DNA of 64,000 bases from Mycolicibacterium lacusdiani (GTDB lineage Bacteria; Actinomycetota; Actinomycetes; Mycobacteriales; Mycobacteriaceae), in assembly GCF_021916785.1 (NCBI RefSeq), contig NZ_JAKCFC010000012.1, forward strand, positions 1 through 64,000. The letters are read 5' to 3'. This document shows, in pieces, positions 50,542 to 59,139 of the stretch; position 1 is the first letter of the stretch; each line of letters starts with the position of its first letter. Made by a program: the position numbers and the translations under genes. The notes beneath the pieces were generated by a model. It worked only from the letters and a program-made list of their open reading frames with translations. It had not been told where the DNA came from and searched no databases.

Positions 50542-51108
50542 CTAGCGGAGGACGGCGTCGATCGCGTCGCGAGCCCGATCGAGCATCGAGGCGAACGGAC
50601 CGACCACGAAGTTCAGCTTCGCCGACTCCACGCCGGGGTGCGGGCGGGTGGGCGCCATGGCCTCGGCCGCGTGCACTGCCGCGAGCATGCGCTTGAGGTC
50701 GTCCGCATCGACCTCGCGCAGCAGCTTGTCGAACTCCTCGCTCTCCTCGCGCTCGGCGTGGTCGAGCACGGCGCCCTGGAACAGGCGCAGGGCGTCGAGG
50801 AACTCCTGTGAACCGATGTCCATCGACTCGAGCGCCGACAGTTGCTCCTTGGCGTCGTGCTCCTCCTTCAGGCGCGCGTCGACGATGATGTCGCCGCCGT
50901 CGACCTCGCGACGGACGCGCGGGTGGATCACCATCTCCTCGGCCGTCTCGTGTACCGCCAGGAGCTGACGCAGTTCGGTGAAGGCCGTCCGCCGGGCGTC
51001 GTCGGACGACGCGGAGAAGACCTCCTCGAACATGTCCTTGATCAAGTTGTGCTGGTCCTTGAGGAACCTGACGACGTCGTCGGTCGACTGAACGAATGTC
51101 TCGACCAT
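50542..51108 (-). CDS. Hemerythrin-like (HHE) domain protein
   Basis: Helical protein of 188 residues with hemerythrin-type ligands: H20 (KDQHNLI), H53 and E57 (AVHETAEEM), H62, H84 (KEEHDAKE), H117 and E121 (LDHAEREE). A di-iron centre binding oxygen or nitric oxide is likely by family. ATG at 51108 follows GGAGG at eight bases; a longer in-frame upstream start lacks a site. It stands alone between sepIVA and coaD, at the point occupied by the PDIM/PGL locus in pathogens. Confidence 0.88.
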   Translation of the reverse strand: MVETFVQSTDDVVRFLKDQHNLIKDMFEEVFSASSDDARRTAFTELRQLLAVHETAEEMVIHPRVRREVDGGDIIVDARLKEEHDAKEQLSALESMDIGSQEFLDALRLFQGAVLDHAEREESEEFDKLLREVDADDLKRMLAAVHAAEAMAPTRPHPGVESAKLNFVVGPFASMLDRARDAIDAVLR

Positions 51109-51192
51109 GGCAAGGCCTCCGGATGCGATTCGGGCTGTGGGCGGCACCCGGGCTGTGGGCACCATCTGCGTGCTACCCGCCGCCGGTCCGGT

Positions 51193-51669
51193 TCAACCCT
51201 TGAGCTTGGCCCTCAGACGTGCGTTGACGGGCTCCGGCAGCAGGTCGGAAACGTCGCCGCCGAGACCGGCCACCTCCTTGGCGAGCGACGACGACACGAA
51301 TGAGAACTGCGGCGCGCTGGCGATGAAGAAGGTGTCGACGCCCGCCACGTGCTTGTTCATCTGCGCCATCTGCAGCTCGTACTCGAAGTCGGTGCTGCTA
51401 CGCAGACCCTTGACGATCGCGGACATGCCACGGGCCCTTGCGAAGTCGACGACGAGGCCCTGACCCGACTCGACCCGCAGGTTCGGCAGGTGCGCGGTCG
51501 ATTCGCGGATGAGCTCGATGCGCTCGTCGGCGGTGAACATTCCCTTCTTGTTGGGGTTGACCAACACCGCGACCACGACCTCGTCGAACTGGGCGCACGC
51601 CCGCTCGAACACGTCGACGTGACCGAGGGTCACGGGATCGAAGGAACCGGGGCATACCGCGCCACTCAT
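51193..51669 (-). CDS. coaD: Phosphopantetheine adenylyltransferase
   Basis: Fourth enzyme of coenzyme A synthesis, 158 residues. It begins MSGAVCPGSFDPVTLGHVDV, where T-x-G-H is the nucleotidyl-transfer motif. Other landmarks are NPNKKGMFTADERIELI, VKGLRSSTDFEYE and the late FVSSSLAKEVAGLGGDV. ATG at 51669. It follows rsmD by 11 bp, so it probably shares the pyc-rsmD transcript. Confidence 0.97.
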   Translation of the reverse strand: MSGAVCPGSFDPVTLGHVDVFERACAQFDEVVVAVLVNPNKKGMFTADERIELIRESTAHLPNLRVESGQGLVVDFARARGMSAIVKGLRSSTDFEYELQMAQMNKHVAGVDTFFIASAPQFSFVSSSLAKEVAGLGGDVSDLLPEPVNARLRAKLKG

Positions 51670-51680
51670 GCGACGAGACG

Positions 51681-52247
51681 CTACGCGATCCCGTGTTCGC
51701 CGAACTCGACGCGGGTGTCGCCGTAGCGACGGTCCCGCCCCGGCGTCCACCCGTCGGGCCAGGTCAGCGTCGGCGACGACGCCGGACGCTCGATCACCGC
51801 CAACGCGTCCGGTGCCACCCAGCGGTTGTCGACGAGTGCGCGCAGCACGGCTTCGACGTCGGCGTTCGACACCGCGTACGGCGGGTCTGCGAACACCAGG
51901 TCTGCCGGTCGTGTGGGTGCGACGGCGAGCACGGCCGCGACGGCGCCCCGGCGCACCGTGGCACCCTCGGCCCCCAGCTCGGCGAGGTTCGCGGCGATGG
52001 CATCACCGGCGCGGCGGTCGGATTCGACGAACGTCGCCGACTCCGCACCGCGCGACAACGCCTCGATGCCGAGCGCGCCGGACCCCGCGTAGAGGTCGAG
52101 CACGTGCAGACCGTCGAAGTCGATCCTGGCGGCGAGCACGTTGAACAGCGACTCGCGTACGCGGTCGGTGGTGGGGCGCGTACCAGAGCGGTTCTGCGGC
52201 ACGCTGAGTCGACGTCCGCCGAACCTGCCCGCGATGATGCGGGTCAG
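51681..52247 (-). CDS. rsmD: 16S rRNA (guanine966-N2)-methyltransferase RsmD, probable CTG start
   Basis: SAM-dependent methyltransferase of 188 residues acting on 16S rRNA. GTRPTTDRVRESLFN, LDLYAGSGALGIEALSRGA and the catalytic DPPY in VFADPPYAVS identify it. The conserved N-terminus T-R-I-I-A-G-R-F-G-G-R-R-L is encoded upstream of the first in-frame GTG (52202) and no ATG, GTG or TTG precedes it. I therefore place the start at CTG 52247, which overlaps the pyc stop as CTGA. A truncated 173-residue form from the GTG is the alternative. Confidence 0.85.
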   Translation of the reverse strand: MTRIIAGRFGGRRLSVPQNRSGTRPTTDRVRESLFNVLAARIDFDGLHVLDLYAGSGALGIEALSRGAESATFVESDRRAGDAIAANLAELGAEGATVRRGAVAAVLAVAPTRPADLVFADPPYAVSNADVEAVLRALVDNRWVAPDALAVIERPASSPTLTWPDGWTPGRDRRYGDTRVEFGEHGIA

Positions 52248-55200
52248 GTCACCACCACCAGCAGATCACCGCCCTCGACCTGCGCGGTGGCCGCGACGGC
52301 AACGCGCGTCACCGTGCCTGCCTTCGGTGCGGTGATCGCCGCCTCCATCTTCATGGCCTCGATGGTGGCGATCGTCTGTCCGGTATCGACGCGTTCACCC
52401 TCGGCCACGCCGACGGTGACCACGCCGGCGAACGGGGCGGCGACGTGGTCTGGGTTGGACCGGTCGGCCTTCTCGGCGGCGGGCACGTCGGCGGCGATGG
52501 ACTCGTCGCGCACCACCACGGGGCGCAGCTGACCGTTGAGCAGGCACATGACGGTGCGCATGCCGCGCTCGTCGGGATCGGAGATGGCCTCGAGCCCGAT
52601 GATCAACTCGACGCCGCGTTCGAGGTAGACGCGATGCTCGTCCCCGTGGCGCAGACCGTAGAAGAACTGGTTCGCCGAGAGCCGCGACGTGTCGCCGTAC
52701 TGGTCGCGGTGGGCCTCGAACTCCTTGGTCGGCCCCGGGAACAGCAGCCGGTTCAGGGTGGCCTGCCGAACGACTCCCGGTTCGGCGAGCAGCTTCTCGT
52801 CCTCCGCCGACAACTCCGTGACGGCCTTGGCGGGTGCCCTGCCCTCGAGCGCCCTGCTGCGCAGCGGTTCGGGCCAGCCGCCGGGCGGATCGCCGAGTTC
52901 GCCTCGCAGGAAACCGATCACGCTGTCCGGGATGTCGAATCGCTGTGGGTCCTCGGCGAACTCGTCGGCGCTGACACCCGCTCCGACCAGGGCCAGGGCC
53001 AGGTCGCCCACCACCTTGCTCGACGGGGTGACCTTCACCAGCCTGCCCAGGATCCGGTCGGCCCCGGCGTAGGCGTTCTCGACGTCCTCGAAGCGGTCGC
53101 CGAGGCCCAGCGCGATGGCCTGGGTGCGCAGGTTGCTCAGCTGCCCGCCGGGGATCTCGTGGGTGTAGACCCGTCCGGTCGGGGCGGGCAGGCCCGCCTC
53201 GAACGGCGCGTACACCTTGCGCAGCGCCTCCCAGTAGGGCTCGAGGTCGCAGACCGCGCCCAGCGACAGACCCGAGTCGTACTCGGTGTGTGCGGTCGCC
53301 GCCACGATCGACGACAGCGCGGGCTGACTGGTGGTGCCCGCCAACGGCGCTGCCGCCCCGTCGACTGCCGATGCGCCAGCCTGCCAGGCCGCGAGGTACG
53401 TCGCGAGCTGACCGCCGGGGGTGTCGTGGGTGTGCACGTGCACCGGCAGGTCGAACCGGCTGCGCAACGCCGCCACTAGCGTGGCGGCGGCGGGCGGCCG
53501 CAGCAGCCCCGCCATGTCCTTGATCGCCAGGACGTGCGCACCTGCCTCGACGATCTGGTCGGCCAGCTTCAGGTAGTAGTCGAGCGTGTAGAGGGTTTCG
53601 CCGGGGCCGGACAGGTCACCGGTGTAGCTCATCGCGACTTCGGCGACCGCAGTGCCGGTTTCGCGCACGGCGTCGATGGCCGGGCGCATGGAGTCGACGT
53701 TGTTGAGCGCGTCGAAGATCCGGAACACGTCGATGCCGGTGCGGGTGGCCTCGTCGACGAACGCGTGCGTCACCGACTCTGGGTAGGGCGTGTAGCCGAC
53801 CGTGTTGCGGCCCCGCAGCAGCATCTGCAGGCAGATGTTCGGGATCGCCTCGCGCAGTGCGGCGAGCCGCTCCCACGGGTCTTCCTTGAGGAAGCGCAGT
53901 GCCACGTCGTACGTTGCGCCGCCCCAACATTCGATCGACAGCAGCTGCGGCATCATCCGCGCCACGTACGGGGCGACCATCAGCAACCCGTTGGAACGGA
54001 CCCGCGTGGCCAGCAGTGACTGATGCGCGTCGCGGAAGGTGGTGTCGGTGATGCCGAGATCGGGTGTGTCCCGCATCCATTCGGCGAAGCCCCGCGGTCC
54101 CAACTCGATCAGCCGCTGCCTGCTGCCCGGTGCGGGCGGCGCCTCGAGATCGCACACCGGCAGCTTGTCGTGCGGGTACACCGTCGACGGGCGTTCGCCG
54201 TGCGGCTTGTTCACCGTCACGTCGGCGAGGAAGTTGAGGATCTTGGTGCCGCGATCGGCGGGCGTGTGGGAGGTGAGCAGCTGCGGGCGGTCGTCGATGA
54301 ACGACGTCGTGACCCGGCCCGCACGGAAGTCGGGGTCGTCGACGACGGCCATCAGGAACGGGATGTTCGTCGACACGCCGCGGACGCGGAACTCGGCCAG
54401 CGCGCGCCGGGCCCGTGCCTGGGCGGTGGTGAAATCCCTTCCGCGACAAGTCAACTTGACGAGCATGGAGTCGAAGTGGGCGCCGATCTCGGCGCCGAGG
54501 TGCGTGCCGCCGTCCAGCCGGATGCCCGCGCCGCCAGGGGACCGGTAGCCGGTGATGCGGCCGGTGTCGGGCCGGAAGCCGTTGGCCGGATCCTCGGTGG
54601 TGATGCGGCACTGCATGGCCGCCCCGCGTACCCGCAGCGTGTCTTGGCTCAGACCCAGATCGGCCAGGGACTCCCCCGCGGCGATCCGCAGCTGGGAGCC
54701 GACCAGGTCGACGTCGGTGATCTCCTCGGTGACGGTGTGCTCCACCTGAATTCGCGGATTGCACTCGATGAAGACGTGATTGCCGCGCTCGTCGAGCAGG
54801 AACTCGACGGTGCCCGCGCAGAAGTAGCCGATCTGACGCGCGAAGGCGACGGCGTCACCGCAGATCCGCTGCCGCAACTCCTCGGAGAGGTTGGGCGCGG
54901 GTGCCAGTTCGATCACCTTCTGGTGGCGCCGCTGCACGCTGCAGTCGCGCTCGAACAGGTGCACCACCTCGCCGCGTGCGTCGGCGAGGATCTGCACCTC
55001 GATGTGGCGGGGGTTGAGCACCGCCTGTTCCAGGTAGACGGTCGGATCGCCGAATGCCGACTCCGCCTCACGGCTGGCCGCCTCGATCGCCTCGGGCAGC
55101 GCTGCGGGTTCGGCGACACGGCGCATGCCGCGCCCGCCTCCGCCGGAGACCGCCTTGACGAACACCGGGAACTCCATGGTGGCCGCGGCGGCGACCAGCT

Positions 55201-55627
55201 CGTCGACTGACGCCGAGGGCTCCGAGGACGCCAGTACCGGCAGCCCCGCCTCGCGGGCAGCGGCGATGGCGCGGGCCTTGTTGCCCGTCAGCTCCAGGAC
55301 GTGCGCTCCTGGCCCGACGAAGGTGATGCCCGCTTCGTCGCAGGCCGCAGCCAGCTCGGGGTTCTCGGAGAGGAACCCGTAGCCCGGATATACGGCGTCG
55401 GCGCCGGAATGCCGCGCGACGCGCATGATCTCGTCGACCGAGAGGTAGGCGCGGACGGGATGTCCGACGTCGCCGATCTGGTACGACTCGTCGGCCTTGA
55501 GCCGGTGCGACGAGTTGCGGTCCTCGAGGGCGAACACCGCAACGGTTGCGATGTCGAGTTCGTATGCAGCCCGGAACGCCCGGATCGCGATCTCACCACG
55601 GTTTGCGACCAGCAGTTTGGAAATCAC
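52244..55627 (-). CDS. pyc: Pyruvate carboxylase
   Basis: Biotin enzyme converting pyruvate to oxaloacetate, 1127 residues, the length of M. tuberculosis Pyc. The biotin carboxylase part (about 1-450) has LVANRGEIAIRAFRAAYEL, KAVSGGGGRGMRRV and FIECNPRIQVEHTVTEEITDVD. The carboxyltransferase part has DTTFRDAHQSLLATRVRSNGL, and IEATYD is replaced by IECWGGATYDVA. The C-terminal carrier has EAMKM with biotinyl-lysine K1093. GTG at 55627 gives ISKLLVANRGE. Its stop overlaps the rsmD start. Confidence 0.97.
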   Translation of the reverse strand: MISKLLVANRGEIAIRAFRAAYELDIATVAVFALEDRNSSHRLKADESYQIGDVGHPVRAYLSVDEIMRVARHSGADAVYPGYGFLSENPELAAACDEAGITFVGPGAHVLELTGNKARAIAAAREAGLPVLASSEPSASVDELVAAAATMEFPVFVKAVSGGGGRGMRRVAEPAALPEAIEAASREAESAFGDPTVYLEQAVLNPRHIEVQILADARGEVVHLFERDCSVQRRHQKVIELAPAPNLSEELRQRICGDAVAFARQIGYFCAGTVEFLLDERGNHVFIECNPRIQVEHTVTEEITDVDLVGSQLRIAAGESLADLGLSQDTLRVRGAAMQCRITTEDPANGFRPDTGRITGYRSPGGAGIRLDGGTHLGAEIGAHFDSMLVKLTCRGRDFTTAQARARRALAEFRVRGVSTNIPFLMAVVDDPDFRAGRVTTSFIDDRPQLLTSHTPADRGTKILNFLADVTVNKPHGERPSTVYPHDKLPVCDLEAPPAPGSRQRLIELGPRGFAEWMRDTPDLGITDTTFRDAHQSLLATRVRSNGLLMVAPYVARMMPQLLSIECWGGATYDVALRFLKEDPWERLAALREAIPNICLQMLLRGRNTVGYTPYPESVTHAFVDEATRTGIDVFRIFDALNNVDSMRPAIDAVRETGTAVAEVAMSYTGDLSGPGETLYTLDYYLKLADQIVEAGAHVLAIKDMAGLLRPPAAATLVAALRSRFDLPVHVHTHDTPGGQLATYLAAWQAGASAVDGAAAPLAGTTSQPALSSIVAATAHTEYDSGLSLGAVCDLEPYWEALRKVYAPFEAGLPAPTGRVYTHEIPGGQLSNLRTQAIALGLGDRFEDVENAYAGADRILGRLVKVTPSSKVVGDLALALVGAGVSADEFAEDPQRFDIPDSVIGFLRGELGDPPGGWPEPLRSRALEGRAPAKAVTELSAEDEKLLAEPGVVRQATLNRLLFPGPTKEFEAHRDQYGDTSRLSANQFFYGLRHGDEHRVYLERGVELIIGLEAISDPDERGMRTVMCLLNGQLRPVVVRDESIAADVPAAEKADRSNPDHVAAPFAGVVTVGVAEGERVDTGQTIATIEAMKMEAAITAPKAGTVTRVAVAATAQVEGGDLLVVVT

Positions 55628-55662
55628 GCGTAACCCTAACCCGAGGTCACGCGCGCCTGGAA

Positions 55663-56292
55663 TCAGATCAGCGTGGACCAGTAATTCCAGAACCGCACCA
55701 GGATCATCAGGATCAGGGCGGTGAACCACAGGACGACCAGCGGCCAGCGCCACTGGTACAGGACGCGTGCGATCGCGTTGCCGGCCAGCGATCGCAGCGC
55801 GATCGGGGTCACGACCGCGAACAGCGGGATCATGACCGCCCACACCACCATGCAATACGGGCACAGGGCGCCGATGTGGTAGAGGCTCTGGACGATCAGC
55901 CAGTGCACGAACACCACGCCCAGCAGGGTGCCGACGGCCAGTCCAGCCCAATACCACTGCGGCAGACGAACTCTCGCGAGCGAGAGGACGCCGGTGACCG
56001 TGACGACCGTGAACGCGACGATGCCGATCAGCGGGTTCGGGAAGCCGAACAGCGCGGCCTGCGGGGTGACCATCACCGAGCCGCACGACAGCACCGGGTT
56101 GATGCTGCAGGACGGCACGTAGGCCGGGTTGATCAGGATCTCGATCTTCTCGACCGTCAGCGTGAAGGCAGCGGCGAAGCCGACGACACCCGCGATGAGC
56201 AGCCAGATCGCGCTCGCGCGACCCACGCGCACCGCGTTCCCGGCCGCCGGTTCGTCGGCAACCGGGACGGCATCGGGCGCGGTGACGGTCAT
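55663..56292 (-). CDS. Vitamin K epoxide reductase homologue (Rv2968c-like)
   Basis: Membrane protein of 209 residues with about five spans. The loop cysteines are CSINPVLSCGS and the active pair is CPYC in IGALCPYCMVVWAV. The protein reoxidises the DsbA-like partner using menaquinone in envelope disulfide formation. ATG at 56292 forms an ATGA overlap with the upstream DsbA-like gene, so the pair is coupled. It lies 35 bp upstream of pyc. Confidence 0.95.
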   Translation of the reverse strand: MTVTAPDAVPVADEPAAGNAVRVGRASAIWLLIAGVVGFAAAFTLTVEKIEILINPAYVPSCSINPVLSCGSVMVTPQAALFGFPNPLIGIVAFTVVTVTGVLSLARVRLPQWYWAGLAVGTLLGVVFVHWLIVQSLYHIGALCPYCMVVWAVMIPLFAVVTPIALRSLAGNAIARVLYQWRWPLVVLWFTALILMILVRFWNYWSTLI

Positions 56293-57086
56293 GGCGCGGC
56301 CGGAGCCTGGCCCGGAGCGGTCGGCGCGGGGGCGGCGGGCTGGGCGGACGCGCCAGGCAGCTCGCCCACGATCTCGGTGATCTTGGCGACGAGGGCGTCG
56401 GGCGTGGAGTACTCGAACTCCTCGCCGTTGATGCGGACCGTCGGGGTGGCGTTGATCTCGACCGCGCCGGCGAGGCCCTCGGCCATCTTCGTGTAGCGGC
56501 CGCTGTTGATGCACTCGGGCACCGAGCCCGCTGCGCCGGCCTGGCGGGCGGTCTCGATCAGCTGCTCGTCGGTCGGGAAGTTGGTGCCGACCTCGCTGGG
56601 CTGCTGAGCGTAGAGCGCGGCGTGGAACCGGCTGAACGCTTCCTTGCTCGGGGTCTTGTCCTCGTCGGCGACGCAGTACGCGGCGGCAGCGGCACGCGAC
56701 GAGTAGTTCTGGTTCGCCGGCCGGTCGAGGATCGCGACCATGTAGTAGTCGGTGGCGATCGCGCCACTGGCGACCAGCGAGCTGATGGTGGGGCCGAACT
56801 GCTGCTCGAAGCGGCCACACACCGGGCAGAGGAAGTCCTCGTAGAGGCTGAGCACGGCCTTGGGCTCCGTGGTGCCCTCCTTGGTGACCACGTTCGCCGA
56901 GGCCACCCGGATGGACTTGGCGTCACCTGCGGCGGGCTTGTCCTTGGCGTTCAGCACGATGGTGAGCACGACGGCAACCGCGATGACGACCACGGTCGCG
57001 GTCAGCCCGATCTTGATCAGCATGTCGCGCCTGCGGTCCGCAGCCTTCAGGTCGTAGCTGGCGGTCTTCTTCGGTTTCGTGGCCAC
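56289..57086 (-). CDS. Membrane-anchored DsbA-like thiol oxidoreductase (Rv2969c-like)
   Basis: Envelope disulfide-forming protein of 265 residues. One N-terminal membrane span (about 24-46) is followed by a thioredoxin-like domain with an inserted helical segment. The active site is CPVC in YEDFLCPVCGRFEQ; the cis-proline region is NATPTVRINGEEF. Two further cysteines may form a second disulfide. The tail is Pro- and Ala-rich. The start is GTG at 57086. It is the partner of the VKOR gene with which it overlaps. Confidence 0.94.
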   Translation of the reverse strand: MATKPKKTASYDLKAADRRRDMLIKIGLTATVVVIAVAVVLTIVLNAKDKPAAGDAKSIRVASANVVTKEGTTEPKAVLSLYEDFLCPVCGRFEQQFGPTISSLVASGAIATDYYMVAILDRPANQNYSSRAAAAAYCVADEDKTPSKEAFSRFHAALYAQQPSEVGTNFPTDEQLIETARQAGAAGSVPECINSGRYTKMAEGLAGAVEINATPTVRINGEEFEYSTPDALVAKITEIVGELPGASAQPAAPAPTAPGQAPAAP

Positions 57087-57142
57087 GAATCACAGGGTAC
57101 CGGCGGCTGCGGCGCACACCCACGAGCCCGCCGCGCTGAGGC

Positions 57143-58294
57143 TCAGCAACGGCTGAGGTGAGCCTTCAGCGCGGACACCATGTCGGCCGTGGCCACCGCA
57201 CTCCCCCCGCCCAGCGGGAAGAAGTTCGCGAACGCGTGCACGACCGAGCCGTACTCGCGGTGATCGACCGGCACGCCAGCCGCGGCCAACGCCTCGGCGT
57301 AGTGATGACCTTCGTCACGCAGTGGGTCGAACCCGGCGGTCAGCACCAGTGCGGGCGGCAGGCCGGTCAGGTCGTCGGACAGCAGCGGCGAGATCAGCGG
57401 GTCGGAGACGTCCACCTCCGCGCCGCTGAGGTAGTTGTCCCGGAACCAGTCCATGTGCGGCTTGGTCAGGAAGAAGCCCTCGGAGAACAGCAGTTTGGAG
57501 CGGGTGTCGCCGGCGAAGTTGGTGGCCGGGTAGAGCAGCAGTTGTAGCGCTGGGAGCGGCACGCCATGGTCGCGGTCGTCGCGCGCCAGCCTCGAGACCA
57601 CGGCGGCGAGGTTGCCACCGGCGCTGTCGCCGCCGACGGCGATGCGACGCGGGTCGGCGCCCAACGCGACGGCGTTGTCGACGGCCCACCGGTAGGCGGC
57701 GTAGCAGTCCGCGACGGCGGCGGGGGCCTTGTGTTCCGGAGCGAGCCGGTAGTCGATGGACAGGACACCGACGTCGGCGTCGCGGCTGATCAGCCGGCAC
57801 AGGCCGTCGTGGGTGTCGAGGTCGCCGACGACGAACCCGCCCCCGTGGAAGAACACCAGCAGCGGTGAGCCGTCGGCCAGTCCGTCGACCGGCGTGTAGT
57901 GGCGGGCCCGCATCTGCCCCTCCGGCCCGGGGACGGTCAGCTCGCGGGTCCCGACGGTCACGCCGGAGTCGATCTTGGCCGAGAGGTTGCGCAGCTGTTC
58001 GCGGGATACGACCACGTCGTCGCTGGCCACCAGGCCGTTGACCCCGGACGCCCGCTGCATCGCCAGCACCAGGGCGAGGGTCGGGTCGAGCGTGTTGCCG
58101 TCGATCGTCACCGCGCGCCGACCGAGCAGCTTGCGCTTGACCGGTTCGGGGACCCGCTTGACCAACGGCAGCAGCGCGCCGCTCACGGCGTTGAGCGTCG
58201 CGAGCTTGCGACGGCTCGGGCGGCCGGCACCCGGGTCGGCCACCGTGCCCACCGGAGCGGTGGGCGGGATGCCGACTGGCACACTCTTGGTCAT
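57143..58294 (-). CDS. lipN: Alpha/beta-hydrolase esterase LipN (HSL family)
   Basis: Hormone-sensitive-lipase-family carboxylesterase of 383 residues. The oxyanion motif is FFHGGGFVVGD, the nucleophile is in AVGGDSAGGNLAA, the aspartate in TAGFDPLRDEG and the histidine in SVVHAFANFFP. M. tuberculosis LipN (Rv2970c) has the same place and family. ATG at 58294 overlaps by two bases the ATG of the divergent aldo/keto reductase (CATG). A GTG a few codons downstream is an alternative. Confidence 0.92.
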   Translation of the reverse strand: MTKSVPVGIPPTAPVGTVADPGAGRPSRRKLATLNAVSGALLPLVKRVPEPVKRKLLGRRAVTIDGNTLDPTLALVLAMQRASGVNGLVASDDVVVSREQLRNLSAKIDSGVTVGTRELTVPGPEGQMRARHYTPVDGLADGSPLLVFFHGGGFVVGDLDTHDGLCRLISRDADVGVLSIDYRLAPEHKAPAAVADCYAAYRWAVDNAVALGADPRRIAVGGDSAGGNLAAVVSRLARDDRDHGVPLPALQLLLYPATNFAGDTRSKLLFSEGFFLTKPHMDWFRDNYLSGAEVDVSDPLISPLLSDDLTGLPPALVLTAGFDPLRDEGHHYAEALAAAGVPVDHREYGSVVHAFANFFPLGGGSAVATADMVSALKAHLSRC

Positions 58295-59132
58295 GGCTCG
58301 CTCCTCAGGTCCCTCGGTCACGCTGAACGACGGTAATTCGATCCCGGCCGTCGGGTTGGGAGTCTGGCAGACCCCGGCCGACGACACCGAGCGTGCGGTG
58401 AGCGCGGCGCTGTCGGCAGGCTACCGGCACGTCGACACCGCAGCCGCGTACGGCAACGAGGTGGGCGTTGGACGCGCCGTCGCAGCATCCGGCCTACAGC
58501 GCGACGACGTGTACGTCGTGACCAAGCTGTGGAACTCCGACCAGGGATACGACTCCACGCTGCGGGCCTTCGACGCGAGCATGGCCAAGCTCGGCCTCGA
58601 CCGGCTCGACCTGTACCTCATCCACTGGCCCATGCCGGAGGTCGACGCCTTCGTCGACACCTTCAAGGCGTTCGCCCACCTGCGCGAGCAGGGCCGGGTG
58701 ACGTCGATCGGCGTGAGCAACTTCGAGCCCGAACACCTGCGCACGCTGGTCGACGCCACGGGAATCGTTCCTGCGGTCAACCAGATCGAGCTGCACCCGC
58801 TGCTGCCACAGCACGAACTGCGCGAGGTGCACGCCGAACTCGGCATCGCGACCGAGGCGTGGAGCCCGCTGGGCCAGGGGTCGCTGCTGAGCCACCCGAC
58901 GCTGGCGGACCTCGCCGCGACACACGGCAAAACGCCTGCACAGGTCCTGATTAGGTGGCACATACAGCTCGGTAATATCGTCATCCCGAAATCGGTGAAC
59001 CCCGAACGCATAGCGAGCAACTTCGACGTGTTCGACTTCGAGCTGAGCGAGCAGGACATGACGTCCGTCGCGTCGCTCGAAGACGGCACGCGACTGGGTC
59101 CCGATCCACGCACGTTCAACTTCAAAGGGTAG
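58293..59132 (+). CDS. Aldo/keto reductase (Rv2971-like)
   Basis: NADPH-dependent AKR of 279 residues. The catalytic tetrad is D48, Y53 (DTAAAYGNE), K78 (VVTKLW) and H111 (LIHWPMP). The C-terminal cofactor site has VIPKSVNPERIASNFDVFDFEL. The M. tuberculosis counterpart Rv2971 has been linked to detoxification of reactive carbonyls. Its start overlaps the divergent lipN start, so any promoter and ribosome-binding site must lie inside lipN, or the mRNA is leaderless. Confidence 0.92.
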   Translation: MARSSGPSVTLNDGNSIPAVGLGVWQTPADDTERAVSAALSAGYRHVDTAAAYGNEVGVGRAVAASGLQRDDVYVVTKLWNSDQGYDSTLRAFDASMAKLGLDRLDLYLIHWPMPEVDAFVDTFKAFAHLREQGRVTSIGVSNFEPEHLRTLVDATGIVPAVNQIELHPLLPQHELREVHAELGIATEAWSPLGQGSLLSHPTLADLAATHGKTPAQVLIRWHIQLGNIVIPKSVNPERIASNFDVFDFELSEQDMTSVASLEDGTRLGPDPRTFNFKG

Positions 59133-59139
59133 GTGGAAC

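Noticed and set aside
51681..52202. rsmD truncated or frameshifted
   Set aside because: The frame is continuous upstream to the pyc stop and encodes the expected N-terminus, so an unusual start is simpler than a broken gene.
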